A stretch of DNA of 64,000 nt from Bacteroidales bacterium (GTDB lineage Bacteria; Bacteroidota; Bacteroidia; Bacteroidales; JAGOPY01). The stretch lies in assembly GCA_023229505.1 (NCBI GenBank), contig JALNZD010000019.1, positions 1 through 64,000 of the forward strand. The letters are read 5' to 3'. Of this stretch, positions 39,245 through 48,430 are shown in pieces. Position numbers and translations under genes: made by a program. The notes beneath the pieces were generated by a model, which ran no database searches, was not told the origin of the DNA, and saw only the letters and a program-made list of their open reading frames with translations. Numbering within the stretch: position 1 is the stretch's first letter; each line of letters opens with the position of its first letter.

Positions 39245-39372
39245 AAATTCTTCTTCCATCCAGACTTTAACTGTCGGTTCCGGAGTTACACCGGATCGGT
39301 CCCGCCATCAGACGGAATTCGCGGACTTTCACCGCCGGTCGGGGATTGCACCCTGCCCTGAAGAATATCTTC
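39245..39372 (-). promoter_or_regulatory. FMN riboswitch (RFN element)
   Basis: Read on the minus strand, all conserved RFN parts are there in order: P1 5' strand TATTCTTC, then AGGGCAGGGTGCAATCCCC, GACCGGCGGTGAAAGTCCGC, a variable arm, GATCCGGTGTAACTCCGGA, CCGACAGTTAAAGTCTGGATGG and the closing P1 strand GAAGAATTT. It binds FMN and normally shuts down riboflavin synthesis or transport. Here it controls the TonB receptor downstream. Confidence 0.97.
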
Positions 39373-39409
39373 AAAAACTAACAGATTCAATTTCTGTCAG
39401 GTGACAAAA

Positions 39410-41491
39410 TTAGGAATTTTCTTCCGGATAACTGATCCTCACGTGATAAATATTCTGGAGGCTTTTTTTGAAGATTTCTTTAACCATTGTGATATCACGC
39501 AAGGTGAGATCAGCATTGGAAAATTGTTCTGATTCCAGCTGACGGTTAATGATCCGCTCAACCAGATCATTGATTCTGTCATCATCCGGTTTGGTGAGGC
39601 TGCGGGAAGCAGCTTCCACCGAGTCGGCCATCATCACCAGGGCAGTTTCTTTTGAATAGGGAATAGGACCAGGGTAAGTGAATGTGTTCGCATCAACATT
39701 CTTTTCCGGATTTTCGAGCTTTTGTTTAAGGTAGAAATATTCAACCTTCCTGGTGCCATGATGGGTTGTGATAAAATCAGCAACTTCAGCAGGGAGTTTA
39801 TATTTTTTGGCGAATTCAATCCCGCGTGTAACATGACGGATAATGATCCTGGCACTTTCCTCATAGCTAAGGTCATCATGGGGATTAACACCTGTAACCT
39901 GGTTTTCGATGAAATACATCGGTGCATCTATCTTCCCGATATCGTGGTACAGCGCCCCAACCCTGACCAGCAGGCTGTCTCCATCGATAGCGTATGATGC
40001 TTCTTCAGCAAGGTTGGCAACCTGGAGTGAATGTTGAAAAGTTCCGGGGGCCTTATGGGCCAGTTCCCTGAGCAGTTTATTATTGCTGTTGCCCAGTTCA
40101 ATGAGCGTTACGTCGGTGATATAGCCAAACGTCCTCTCCAACAGGAAAATGAGCGGGTAAGCAAATAGCAGCAAAGCAGCATTGGCGGCCATTTGATAAA
40201 CTTGCTGAATGTTTATTCCCCTGAAATTACCTTCCTGCATCAGGATAAGCCCGACGTAAATTGCAGTATAAGTGCAGAAAACCCAAAACGCCGTGTAGAA
40301 AAACTGGGAACGCCTTTCCAGCCTGACTATGCTCATGATCGCAACCACGCCGGCAATGAGCTGGATGAAAACAAACTGGAAGCTGTTTGGTGCGATGAAG
40401 CCGGTGGTGAATATAGTTACCAGGTGAACGAACAATGCAAGGCGGGTGTCATAAAAAACCCGGATTATAACAGGGACAAGGCAGACAGGGACGAGGTAAA
40501 AATAGCTGACATTAAACCGTACTATAAGGCTGGCAGTGAGTACCATCATAAATATGATCAACAGGATCAGAAAGGTCTTCTTGTTGTTGGCCAGGATATC
40601 CTTACGGTAATTATAAAGGAAAAGTACAAGGACCAGGATTGAAATCGATGTCAGAATGGCTTGTCCCCCGGCAATGGCATAAAATGCCCTGGTAGTGCCC
40701 AACTGGACCTCAAAATTATTTTTTAATGATGTGAGGATGCGGTAATGATCGTCATTTACCCTTGCCCCGCGTGGAATAATCAGCTCACCACGCTGTACCA
40801 TGCCGCGGAAAGGACTGATATTTGAAAGTGCCGATTCTTTTTCCGCATTGGTTTTTTCGGCATCAAAGAAAAGATTATGGGTGATATGGTTGGTAAGAAT
40901 ATTAATAAGAAAATCCTTGTCCGTGAAGTTTTCTTTTCCAACTTTAACTAAAATATAACTGCTGGCCTGCTGCAATGTAAATACCTTGAAAAGCGGCACT
41001 TCCCTGGCAATATTATTTTCAATGATGAAAATTTCAAAATCGGCAGGTTTGTTTTCTATCGAAGGATCAAGCTGAATGATCCCTGCCCTGAAAATCGAAT
41101 CAAAAATCATTAATCCTTGCCGCAATAGCTTATCTTTCTGTTGGCTGAACGTATTCAATTCCCCATTTCTTTCAGCCCATTTTTTATTGAACTCGAGTTC
41201 GAAGAGCTCTGCCTGTCGCGAAAATACAGCCGTATCCATCTTAAAAAAAGGCTTCAGGAGCGATAAAACCTGTTCCTGTTCGGCTTTCAGCTCATCATCA
41301 TACTTAATGATCGCAAAATCAAAGGGAGCGTATAAGTCATCATGCAACCACGGTTTACCTTTGCTAAATTCATACCTGAATTTTCCTTCTTTCGGCAATA
41401 CTAAAACCAGCAGGATCACAGTTGCTGCAAACATGGCAATCCTAAGGAAAAGATCCTTGTTCTTTCGCGTTTTTTCTGTGATCCGGTTCAT
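39410..41491 (-). CDS. pgpH: 7TM-HD phosphodiesterase (PgpH/YqfF type)
   Basis: 693 aa. N-terminal membrane helix, a long extracytoplasmic 7TMR-HDED domain (about 40-260), seven membrane helices (about 265-450), and a cytoplasmic HD domain: HKAPGTFQHSLQVANLAE, YHDIGKID, and THHGTRKVEYFY carry the metal-binding HD residues. PgpH proteins hydrolyse c-di-AMP in other bacteria. The length is near the usual 700-850. Divergent from the NlpC/P60 gene at 41556. Confidence 0.9.
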   Translation of the reverse strand: MNRITEKTRKNKDLFLRIAMFAATVILLVLVLPKEGKFRYEFSKGKPWLHDDLYAPFDFAIIKYDDELKAEQEQVLSLLKPFFKMDTAVFSRQAELFELEFNKKWAERNGELNTFSQQKDKLLRQGLMIFDSIFRAGIIQLDPSIENKPADFEIFIIENNIAREVPLFKVFTLQQASSYILVKVGKENFTDKDFLINILTNHITHNLFFDAEKTNAEKESALSNISPFRGMVQRGELIIPRGARVNDDHYRILTSLKNNFEVQLGTTRAFYAIAGGQAILTSISILVLVLFLYNYRKDILANNKKTFLILLIIFMMVLTASLIVRFNVSYFYLVPVCLVPVIIRVFYDTRLALFVHLVTIFTTGFIAPNSFQFVFIQLIAGVVAIMSIVRLERRSQFFYTAFWVFCTYTAIYVGLILMQEGNFRGINIQQVYQMAANAALLLFAYPLIFLLERTFGYITDVTLIELGNSNNKLLRELAHKAPGTFQHSLQVANLAEEASYAIDGDSLLVRVGALYHDIGKIDAPMYFIENQVTGVNPHDDLSYEESARIIIRHVTRGIEFAKKYKLPAEVADFITTHHGTRKVEYFYLKQKLENPEKNVDANTFTYPGPIPYSKETALVMMADSVEAASRSLTKPDDDRINDLVERIINRQLESEQFSNADLTLRDITMVKEIFKKSLQNIYHVRISYPEENS

Positions 41492-41555
41492 GGCTGATCT
41501 CTTATTGCTGCTAATTTATGAATAATTGGTTTAAATTTGTATGAATTATTAAATT

Positions 41556-42356
41556 ATGATTGAATTTGGTTTTTGTAACCTTGCAGTGGTACCAGTCCGA
41601 CGCGAACCCTCCGACAAAGCAGAAATGTCTACCCAGTTGCTTTTCGGAGATCTGATGGAAGTTATCGGCCGGGATGATTCATGGTGCCAGGTGAAAATAT
41701 TCTTTGATGGTTATGAGGGTTGGGTCGATGTTAAACAGATCCGGGCTGTCAGCAACCAGGAGTTCAGGCGCCTGACCACATCACCTGTTTGGGTGAACAG
41801 GCAGATGCATTCCGATGTTGTCCTTTACAGTGGGGTGAATATAAGTTTGCCAGCAGGGTGTAGTTTTTATAATATAAAAGGCCAGATTATGGAGATAGAT
41901 GGAGAGCAATACCGGCTGGACGGAAAAGTATACCCGTTTACTTTTACAGGGCTCAACGGGTTAATGGAAACTGCTGCCGGTTATCTTTCCTGTCCATATC
42001 TATGGGGAGGTAAAACTTACCTTGGCATGGATTGTTCCGGATTTACACAAGTTGTGTTCAAACAGCACGGCATTAAATTATTGCGTGATGCGGCTCAACA
42101 AGCTACTCAGGGCGAATTAATCAGTATCCTTAACGATGGAAAACCCGGCGACCTGGCTTTTTTTGATAATGCAGAAGGAAAGATTGTCCATGTCGGGATC
42201 CTTCTGGAAGATCAACGGATCATTCATTGCTCCGGGAAAGTCCGCATTGATACTATTGACCACCAGGGAATATATAACCGCTATCTGAGCAAATACACGC
42301 ACAGTTTGCGGTTGATAAGGCGGGTAGTAGCAGGCAGTTGGACAGTTGGACAATAG
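41556..42356 (+). CDS. NlpC/P60 peptidase with SH3-type domains
   Basis: 266 aa, no obvious signal peptide. The first ~130 residues form SH3-like beta strands (VVPVRREPSDKAEMSTQLLFGDL...GYEGWVDVKQI). The NlpC/P60 domain follows (about 135-260): YLWGGKTYLGMDCSGF with the catalytic cysteine, HVGILLEDQRIIH with the catalytic histidine. It cleaves peptidoglycan stem peptides, probably in cell-wall recycling. A TAAATTTG box (41532-41539) gives a short leader. A short CAGTTGG repeat follows the stop (42337-42358). Confidence 0.9.
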   Translation: MIEFGFCNLAVVPVRREPSDKAEMSTQLLFGDLMEVIGRDDSWCQVKIFFDGYEGWVDVKQIRAVSNQEFRRLTTSPVWVNRQMHSDVVLYSGVNISLPAGCSFYNIKGQIMEIDGEQYRLDGKVYPFTFTGLNGLMETAAGYLSCPYLWGGKTYLGMDCSGFTQVVFKQHGIKLLRDAAQQATQGELISILNDGKPGDLAFFDNAEGKIVHVGILLEDQRIIHCSGKVRIDTIDHQGIYNRYLSKYTHSLRLIRRVVAGSWTVGQ

Positions 42357-42444
42357 GCAGTCGGACAGGTTGTATGACTTTAGGGATTGTTTATTGACGA
42401 TTTCTGACGGCGGATTTCTAACTTCCAATTTGCCAACTGCCAAC

Positions 42445-43077
42445 TTATTTCATCACTATTTTATCCAAATACCTCCCTGCTTCCGGCCCCATATTAAACA
42501 ACAGATCAAGGATGCTCAGGTTTGGCACAAAGCCATATTTATAATCGAAAACCTGTGGATATTTGGGGAATTGATTGAAAGGCTGATATTTTTTCGGAGA
42601 TATTGCTGACCGCAGATCGAGCATACTCCCCGGTTTTTTTTCATAGTCCTGCGTGAACTGTATATTGAGGTCTATACCGAGCAGTGCGCTGATTGTTTTC
42701 AGAATGTTATGGTTGTTATTAATCAGGCTTGTCTCCTGTGTTTCGAAGAGTTGCTCAAGTATATCAGTATAATAGTTGAAAAAGGGAGATGAACGATAAC
42801 CCGTCTGCAGCGTTTTCCAATGTTGTTCCTGCCAGTGTTCGCGGTAGCAGATTTCAACTTGTTTAGTCATTGTATGGTTGCCTTGCGGCTTAGTGACCGG
42901 GACTACCAGACTTGACTTACCGGACGCTGTCATTATCTCGCAGCGGTTACGGAATGTTTGCTTGGTAAAGGTTTCCATTTGTTCGATATATATGACCTTG
43001 CTCCGGATCATATGAACGAAATAGGAAATAGGAGGGAAGTAAGCGGTAGGAAGTAGGATATCTCCGGTTATGGTCAT
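42445..43077 (-). CDS. WbqC family protein
   Basis: 210 aa. LPTAYFPPISYF, TFTKQTFRNRCEIMTASGKSSLVVPV, and HWQEQHWKTLQTGYRSSPFFNYY are typical of the WbqC family, which is linked to O-antigen or glycan biosynthesis, with an unproven enzymatic role. The length is normal. It lies immediately downstream of the thioredoxin gene (8 bases) and may be co-transcribed with it. Its first codons overlap a GGAAGTAGGA-type short repeat. Confidence 0.88.
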   Translation of the reverse strand: MTITGDILLPTAYFPPISYFVHMIRSKVIYIEQMETFTKQTFRNRCEIMTASGKSSLVVPVTKPQGNHTMTKQVEICYREHWQEQHWKTLQTGYRSSPFFNYYTDILEQLFETQETSLINNNHNILKTISALLGIDLNIQFTQDYEKKPGSMLDLRSAISPKKYQPFNQFPKYPQVFDYKYGFVPNLSILDLLFNMGPEAGRYLDKIVMK

Positions 43078-43085
43078 GACATGTG

Positions 43086-43445
43086 TTAGCTTTTTAGCAG
43101 GATATCCTCGATCGCCTTTTTAAAGGTGTCTTTTGGCAAGGCGCCCATCGCCATCTGCGGGGCTCCGTCAGCCGGGCAGAAAAGAATGGATGGGATGCTC
43201 CGGATGCCAAAAACGCCTGCCAGTTCCTGCTCTTTTTCAGTATCTACCTTATAAATGTTGATCTTGCCTTTATATTCTGTAGCAAGTTCTTCGAGGATAG
43301 GGGCAACCATTTTACACGGTCCGCACCAATCAGCGTAAAAATCAATCAGACAGGGTAATTCACCCTGGTAGTTCCATTCTTTATTGTTTTCGAAATCAAA
43401 TACTTTTGAAATGAAAGTGTCTTTTGATAAATGTTCCAGTGACAT
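43086..43445 (-). CDS. trxA: Thioredoxin
   Basis: 119 aa with the WCGPCK active site (residues about 35-40) in FYADWCGPCKMVAPILEEL and a cis-proline (IPSILF). Disulfide reductase of the cytoplasm. The next gene upstream (43487-44014) encodes a lipoprotein with the same fold, so these look like a tandem duplication, one cytoplasmic and one exported. Confidence 0.94.
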   Translation of the reverse strand: MSLEHLSKDTFISKVFDFENNKEWNYQGELPCLIDFYADWCGPCKMVAPILEELATEYKGKINIYKVDTEKEQELAGVFGIRSIPSILFCPADGAPQMAMGALPKDTFKKAIEDILLKS

Positions 43446-43486
43446 AATTATGATAATTTTAAATTTTAAATTGGGGTTTTAATTAT

Positions 43487-44014
43487 TTAATTAATTGATG
43501 TTGAAGGGGTTTTTAATAAAAACTCGTCAATGATTTTTTTGTAAGATTCTTTTGGTAATGCGCCTTTCTGTGAGGAAGGTTTTCCTTGCATGGGGATGAA
43601 TAAAACTGTAGGAAGACTTGTGATGCCAAATACGGCAGCCAGTTCCCGCTGAGCTTCTGTATCTACTTTATAGATATTGATCTTGCCTTCATACTCAACT
43701 GCCAGTTCTTCAAGGATCGGGGCGATCATCCGGCAAGGCCTGCACCAGTCAGCATAAAAGTCGACGATAGCCGGTTTGTCACCTGCAAAGACCCATTGCT
43801 GTGGGTTCTTCTCGTAATCCATGACCTTGAGTTTAAAGGTTTTCTCAGTCAGATGTTCTGGTATTCCATTCGAAGATTCCGATTTTTTACTGCCACCATC
43901 AGTAACATTTGCAGAAGATTTCGATGACGTATTGCCCTTCTCACCGTCTGTAGTGCCATTACAGCTGATGAACAGGAAGATTATTAAAACAGAGAGGTAT
44001 CCGATTTTTTTCAT
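43487..44014 (-). CDS. Thioredoxin-like lipoprotein, active site CRPC
   Basis: 175 aa from the ATG at 44014 (MKKIGYLSVLIIFLFISCNG); an earlier start is less likely as it adds a segment before the signal peptide. FISC is a lipobox, so the protein is probably periplasmic. The thioredoxin domain has WCRPCR where thioredoxin has WCGPCK, a change that shifts redox potential. C-terminal part closely parallels trxA (ITSLPTVLFIPMQGK). A 41-base gap separates the genes. Confidence 0.85.
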   Translation of the reverse strand: MKKIGYLSVLIIFLFISCNGTTDGEKGNTSSKSSANVTDGGSKKSESSNGIPEHLTEKTFKLKVMDYEKNPQQWVFAGDKPAIVDFYADWCRPCRMIAPILEELAVEYEGKINIYKVDTEAQRELAAVFGITSLPTVLFIPMQGKPSSQKGALPKESYKKIIDEFLLKTPSTSIN

Positions 44015-44094
44015 ATTAATAATTTGTTTAAGATTAACGGATGCAAAATTAAGAATAATTTTTGAATTAAATCGCTTTAGTATCACTTTTTTTA

Positions 44095-44102
44095 TAATTT
44101 TG
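44095..44102 (+). promoter_or_regulatory. -7 box upstream of the transposase-like gene
   Basis: TAATTTTG fits TAnnTTTG, 47 bases before the ATG at 44149. No strong -33 box was found. Confidence 0.4.
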
Positions 44103-44148
44103 CTTAAAAATTATTAAAAGGCACTTTTAGGATCAACATTTCGAAACG

Positions 44149-44589
44149 ATGACACTATTTTTTCGTGAAATATCACCTCTTAAGTTAGAAGAGGTCTTGC
44201 TGGATGAAAACCGGTGCCTTGAATTCATTGCAGGGGAAAAATGGTATAAGGGCTTTGTTTGCCGGAAGTGCGGCCACGATAATTACTGCAATGGCAAAAA
44301 GCCTTATTCCAGGCGGTGCACCCGCTGTAAACATGAAGAATCGGCCACTTCCCATACTATTTTCCATGGCTGCCACCTGCCTCTGACACAGGCTTTCAGG
44401 CTGGCTTACCAGGTCTGCCATAACCCTGAAGTTTCCACCTATGAGCTGGCCAGGCAGCTTGATACACGCCAGATGACCTGCTGGAAGCTCAAGAAGAAGA
44501 TGCTCGACTGCATTGCATCGAACGGCCAACTTCAGATCATCCCTTCATCAGCAAAACTAAAATACGTTTCTCCGCCAAGGATAAGGTGA
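44149..44589 (+). CDS. Stand-alone transposase-type zinc ribbon protein
   Basis: 146 aa. FVCRKCGH...RRCTRCKHEES is the zinc ribbon found at the N-terminus of IS1595/ISXO2-type transposases, and HTIFHGCHLPLTQAFRLAYQVC with TYELARQLDTRQMTCWKLKKKM fits the adjoining helix-turn-helix of those proteins. The DDE catalytic domain is absent. It ends inside the 3' end of radC (antisense overlap 44532-44589). Either a truncated transposase or a domesticated DNA-binding protein. Confidence 0.75.
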   Translation: MTLFFREISPLKLEEVLLDENRCLEFIAGEKWYKGFVCRKCGHDNYCNGKKPYSRRCTRCKHEESATSHTIFHGCHLPLTQAFRLAYQVCHNPEVSTYELARQLDTRQMTCWKLKKKMLDCIASNGQLQIIPSSAKLKYVSPPRIR

Positions 44590-45227
44590 TCCAGAACAGG
44601 GAGGTCAAGCAGGAGACCTGCTTCTTTGAGTTTACGGGTCAGCCTGATGTCGGCCTCGCTGGGCTGGGTGTTACCGGAAGGGTGGTTATGGCAGAGGATC
44701 AGCGAACTGGCATTATGGTCGAGGGACATCTTGAATATTTTCTTTGGATCAGCCACCGTCCCGGAAATGCCTCCTTCGCTGATGTTTACTTTCCGGATTA
44801 CCCGGTTGGCCCGGTTCAGCAAAAGCACCCAGAATGATTCGTATTGGGAATCTGCCAGCTCTCCATGGAAAAGTTCAAAAACATCCCGGCTGCCGGCCAC
44901 TTTTTCCCTGGCCATTGCATCCTGACCCCGCTTGCGGTTGCCCAGCTCGAGCGCCGCTATGATCGTAACCCCTTTCGCCATACCGATCCCTTTGAATTTC
45001 AGCAAGTCATTGATCTGGTATTTCGACAGCTCAGCCAGGTTTTGACCGCTCTGATCAAGGATCCGTTTGGCCAGGTCAACGGCCGATTCATTCCGGTTGC
45101 CTGACCCCAGCAATAAAGCGATCAGCTCGGCATTGCTCAGTGCCGACTTGCCTTTCAGCAGCAGCTTCTCCCTCGGCCTGTCATCTTCCGACCATTGTTT
45201 GATGGGTATGCGTGATTCATATGTCAT
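44532..45227 (-). CDS. radC: RadC-family JAMM protein
   Basis: 231 aa. N-terminal helix-hairpin-helix-like region (LSNAELIALLLGSG, LKFKGIGMAKGVTIIAALELG), then the JAMM metalloprotease-like domain with LCHNHPSGNTQPSEAD (the H-x-H...D metal set). RadC is widespread; its proposed role in repair is disputed. The length is usual. The last 58 bases overlap the oppositely oriented transposase-like gene. Confidence 0.93.
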   Translation of the reverse strand: MTYESRIPIKQWSEDDRPREKLLLKGKSALSNAELIALLLGSGNRNESAVDLAKRILDQSGQNLAELSKYQINDLLKFKGIGMAKGVTIIAALELGNRKRGQDAMAREKVAGSRDVFELFHGELADSQYESFWVLLLNRANRVIRKVNISEGGISGTVADPKKIFKMSLDHNASSLILCHNHPSGNTQPSEADIRLTRKLKEAGLLLDLPVLDHLILGGETYFSFADEGMI

Positions 45228-45326
45228 CGTTGCCTTTTTCCTGTTTATCCGGAAAAATGGAAATTATACCCGACCGGTTGAAAATATTTTTTTGGAATCA
45301 ATCATATGCATGGGAGGATAGAAAGC

Positions 45327-45360
45327 AAAAAAAAAAGCCGCCGGTTGCTAAACAGGCAGC
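45327..45360 (-). terminator. Intrinsic terminator after rpsT
   Basis: On the minus strand GCTGCC (45355-45360) pairs with GGCGGC (45337-45342; one mismatch), followed by a long T-run (A-run 45327-45336 on the plus strand). It lies 26-59 bases after the rpsT stop. Confidence 0.75.
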
Positions 45361-45385
45361 TTGAAATGATAGCTTGAAGTATTTC

Positions 45386-45640
45386 TTACGCTAACGTATT
45401 GACCTTACGGGTCAGCTTGGATTTCAGATTGGCGGCTTTGTTCTTATGAATGATCGAATGCTTTGCCATTTTATCGATCATAGAAACCATTTTCGGAAGC
45501 TGGGATGCAGCTTCATCTTTAGCTTCAATGGATTTGAATTTCTTGATGGCGTTACGCATGGTTTTACCATGATAGCGGTTCTGGATCTTTCTGTTTTCAT
45601 TGGCCCTGATTCTTTTCAGCGCTGACTTGTGATTTGCCAT
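45386..45640 (-). CDS. rpsT: 30S ribosomal protein S20
   Basis: 84 aa, the normal size: MANHKSALKRIRANENRKIQNRYHGKTMRNAIKKF, then IHKNKAANLKSKLTRKVN. Basic helical protein that binds 16S rRNA. A clear -7 promoter (TACCTTTG at 45674-45681, minus strand) and a terminator bracket it, so it is a monocistronic unit. Confidence 0.97.
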   Translation of the reverse strand: MANHKSALKRIRANENRKIQNRYHGKTMRNAIKKFKSIEAKDEAASQLPKMVSMIDKMAKHSIIHKNKAANLKSKLTRKVNTLA

Positions 45641-45673
45641 GTCTCAGATATTTTTTATTCCTGAATGGGGGTG

Positions 45674-45681
45674 CAAAGGTA
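45674..45681 (-). promoter_or_regulatory. Promoter of rpsT
   Basis: TACCTTTG on the minus strand is an exact TAnnTTTG -7 box, 34 bases before the start codon. Confidence 0.65.
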
Positions 45682-45757
45682 AAGAATATTTTTACAAATG
45701 AAAATGTTTTAGGAAAAAGTTTATTTATAGCTTTGATCAATCAATAATCGATATTTT

Positions 45758-47281
45758 ATGAAAATGAAAATTTCCTTTACTGCCACTCTTCTCATTACCG
45801 GCATGCTCCTGAACGCGCAGACCAGTGTTCCTGCGTTTATTACGGATAGCCTGGATAGCTATACCGAACAGGCGCTAGCGGAATGGCAGATACCGGGTGT
45901 CGCGGTTCTTGTGGTCAAAGACGGACAGGTGATTGTCCAGAAAGGTTATGGATTCCTCGAATCAGGCAAACCTGAGCAAGTAGATGAAAATACGCTGTTT
46001 ATGATCGCATCCAATACCAAGGCATTTACAGGAACGGCAATGGCAATCCTGGAACAGGAAGGCAAATGCTCACTTGACGACCGCGTTCAGAAATATTTGC
46101 CCGGCTTTAAAATGAAAGACCCCTGGGTAGCCGAACATATTACCCTGACCGATGTTATGTCGCACCGGATCGGTATGGAAACTTTCCAGGGCGATTTTAT
46201 GTATTGGGAGTCGGACCTGAGCAGTGATGAGGTGATCGAAAAATTCGGCATGCTCACGCCAATGTATGATTTCAGGGCGAAATGGGGCTATTGCAATGCC
46301 GGTTTTCTGATCGCCGGAAAATGCCTGGAACAAATCACCGGGATGACATGGGAACAGTTTATGCGGGATCGCATCGTAAACCCATTGGAAATGAAAAGGA
46401 CACTGGTTATGACCGCAGAAATTGCAAATGCTGAAAACCTTGCTGCGGCTCATACCCTGGTCAACGGAAAACTGCAGGTTATCCCGCACTGCCAGGTCGA
46501 TAACATTGCACCGGCGGCCAGCATCAGCTCTTCAGTCAGCGATATGAGCCACTGGATCATTGCCCAGCTCGACAGTGGAAGGTATAACGGCCGGCAGGTT
46601 ATTCCCTGGCAGGCGATCCGGAAAGCGCAATACCCAAATTCTATCGTCCGGCGGGCCAGGCACCCGTTCAATATTACACATTATTCCCTCTACGGCATGG
46701 GCTGGAGCCTCCAGGATTATGAAGGACGGGAAATGGTTTCCCATACCGGCGGTGTGGATGGTTTTGTAACTTCGGTTACCCTGATCCCCGAGGAGAAACT
46801 TGGCGTGGTCGTTTTTACCAACACCGATATGAATGGTCTTTACGAAGCTGTTAAATGGGAGATCATTGATGCATACCTTGGACTACCTTACCGGAATTAC
46901 AGCCAGGTTTTCATCTCGCGTTATATGCCAGCTTATAAAAAAGAAATGGAGATGATCACTTCGTGGCAGGATTCGGCTAAAATGAATCTGCCCATGCCTG
47001 TGAAACTTGCAAAATTTGCGGGGAAATACAACCATGAAGTTTATGGCAGCGCTATCCTCGAATCTAAAGGAGATTACCTGCTCCTGAAGCTGGAACACCA
47101 TCCTGATCTGACATCCAGGCTGGAATATATTGGAAACAACAGGTTTCTTTGCACTTACAGCAGTCCGCTCTGGGGTATCAAAGTTTTTCCCTTTGTTATA
47201 AAAGATGGAAAAGTCATATCATTTACCCTCAGCGTAGCCGACTTTCTTGAATTCACGACCTATGAGTTCGTGAAGGAATAA
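45758..47281 (+). CDS. Secreted serine hydrolase (class C beta-lactamase fold)
   Basis: 507 aa with a signal peptide (residues 1-20, ends LLNAQ). The serine hydrolase motifs are visible: SNTK (S-x-x-K, with A preceding), YCN (Y-x-N) and HTGG. The C-terminal ~100 residues form a lipocalin-like DUF3471 extension. Most such proteins are peptidases or esterases; resistance to beta-lactams should not be assumed. Upstream on the other strand is rpsT; it converges with the glycosyltransferase at 47288. Confidence 0.9.
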   Translation: MKMKISFTATLLITGMLLNAQTSVPAFITDSLDSYTEQALAEWQIPGVAVLVVKDGQVIVQKGYGFLESGKPEQVDENTLFMIASNTKAFTGTAMAILEQEGKCSLDDRVQKYLPGFKMKDPWVAEHITLTDVMSHRIGMETFQGDFMYWESDLSSDEVIEKFGMLTPMYDFRAKWGYCNAGFLIAGKCLEQITGMTWEQFMRDRIVNPLEMKRTLVMTAEIANAENLAAAHTLVNGKLQVIPHCQVDNIAPAASISSSVSDMSHWIIAQLDSGRYNGRQVIPWQAIRKAQYPNSIVRRARHPFNITHYSLYGMGWSLQDYEGREMVSHTGGVDGFVTSVTLIPEEKLGVVVFTNTDMNGLYEAVKWEIIDAYLGLPYRNYSQVFISRYMPAYKKEMEMITSWQDSAKMNLPMPVKLAKFAGKYNHEVYGSAILESKGDYLLLKLEHHPDLTSRLEYIGNNRFLCTYSSPLWGIKVFPFVIKDGKVISFTLSVADFLEFTTYEFVKE

Positions 47282-47287
47282 TCAGTA

Positions 47288-48430
47288 TTAGTGTTTTATT
47301 GAACGATGAAAATTAATGATATCAGTTTCTATATGTTCCTGCTTAAACTTTTCAGCATGTTGAAGGCCTTTCCCGACTAATTCATTTCTTAATGTTTCAG
47401 AATCCATCAGTTTATCGATCCAGCCTGCGATCTCTTCAAAATCATTCGGATTCACATAAACGGCACCATCACCGCCGGCTTCCGGAAAGCAACCTCCCTG
47501 TGATGTGATAACCGGAATATGACTGAAAAGTCCTTCCACGATCGGCATGCCGAAGCCTTCATATTGAGATGGATATACCATTAATTGAGCATTTCTGCAA
47601 AGAGCCGGCACATATTTATAGGGCACATTTCCCAAAAAATGAATCCGGTCCGACAACCGGTTTTTTTCAACATAATTTAAGATTGTTTTCAGGTAATCCC
47701 TGCCTAAACCCACAGCGGTGCCAATAACAACCAAATCCAGGTCATACTTGTCTTTGATCAGGTTAAAGGCTCGTACCGTCTTAAACAAGTTTTTCCTTGA
47801 TGTAATAGCGCCAATGCTGATGATATATCTTCTTTCGGTACTAAAAAACTGATGGGCATCCACGGTATCTTTGCTATAGAAAATCGGATCGCTGCCTGGA
47901 TAAATAACGTTAATTTTGTTTTCCGGGACATGATAATAATAAACTATATCCCGTTTGGTCTGCTCACTTGCGGCTATAATAAAATCAGCATGCTTGCCGG
48001 CATACTTAGTCTTTTGCTTATAAAAATAAGCATCAATCGCAGGGTATAATTGCGGATACCGCAAAAATATCAGATCATGAATAATAACGACTTTGACTAT
48101 ATCTGGGTTTTTATTGCCAAAGGGGATTTCATTGCTTAATCCATAATAAATACCGATATTGTCTTTTCTTAAACGGGCATTGATCAAGCCTGTACGCCAG
48201 GGTGCACCACCCAGCATTTTGTGCCAGGGTTTATCCGGACTGACGATTATACTGTTAGCCCGATCAACTTCTTTCAGGTAAGGATTGTCACCGGCGACTA
48301 CCTTTGGGGAATACAGGTAGAAATTATCACCAGCCGATTTCTTTGCCAATCCATGGTAAAACCTCCGGCCATAATTGCCAAGGCCGCTATTATTAAAGAA
48401 AATCCTTTTTGCATCTAGGCCGATATTCAT
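47288..48430 (-). CDS. Glycosyltransferase family 4
   Basis: 380 aa. GT-B fold: acceptor domain start NNSGLGNYGRRFYHGL, donor domain with YEGFGMPIVEGLFSHIPVITS (the E-x7-E motif). A phosphate-binding IGAITSRKNL is also typical. It probably adds a hexose to a glycan such as exopolysaccharide or lipopolysaccharide. It overlaps the start of the following membrane protein gene by 4 bases (48427-48430), and three genes 47288-49442 form one minus-strand transcription unit. Confidence 0.92.
   Translation of the reverse strand: MNIGLDAKRIFFNNSGLGNYGRRFYHGLAKKSAGDNFYLYSPKVVAGDNPYLKEVDRANSIIVSPDKPWHKMLGGAPWRTGLINARLRKDNIGIYYGLSNEIPFGNKNPDIVKVVIIHDLIFLRYPQLYPAIDAYFYKQKTKYAGKHADFIIAASEQTKRDIVYYYHVPENKINVIYPGSDPIFYSKDTVDAHQFFSTERRYIISIGAITSRKNLFKTVRAFNLIKDKYDLDLVVIGTAVGLGRDYLKTILNYVEKNRLSDRIHFLGNVPYKYVPALCRNAQLMVYPSQYEGFGMPIVEGLFSHIPVITSQGGCFPEAGGDGAVYVNPNDFEEIAGWIDKLMDSETLRNELVGKGLQHAEKFKQEHIETDIINFHRSIKH

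Noticed and set aside
45758..47281. Antibiotic-resistance beta-lactamase
   Set aside because: The fold is shared by many esterases and peptidases; the C-terminal extension and lack of other resistance genes give no support.
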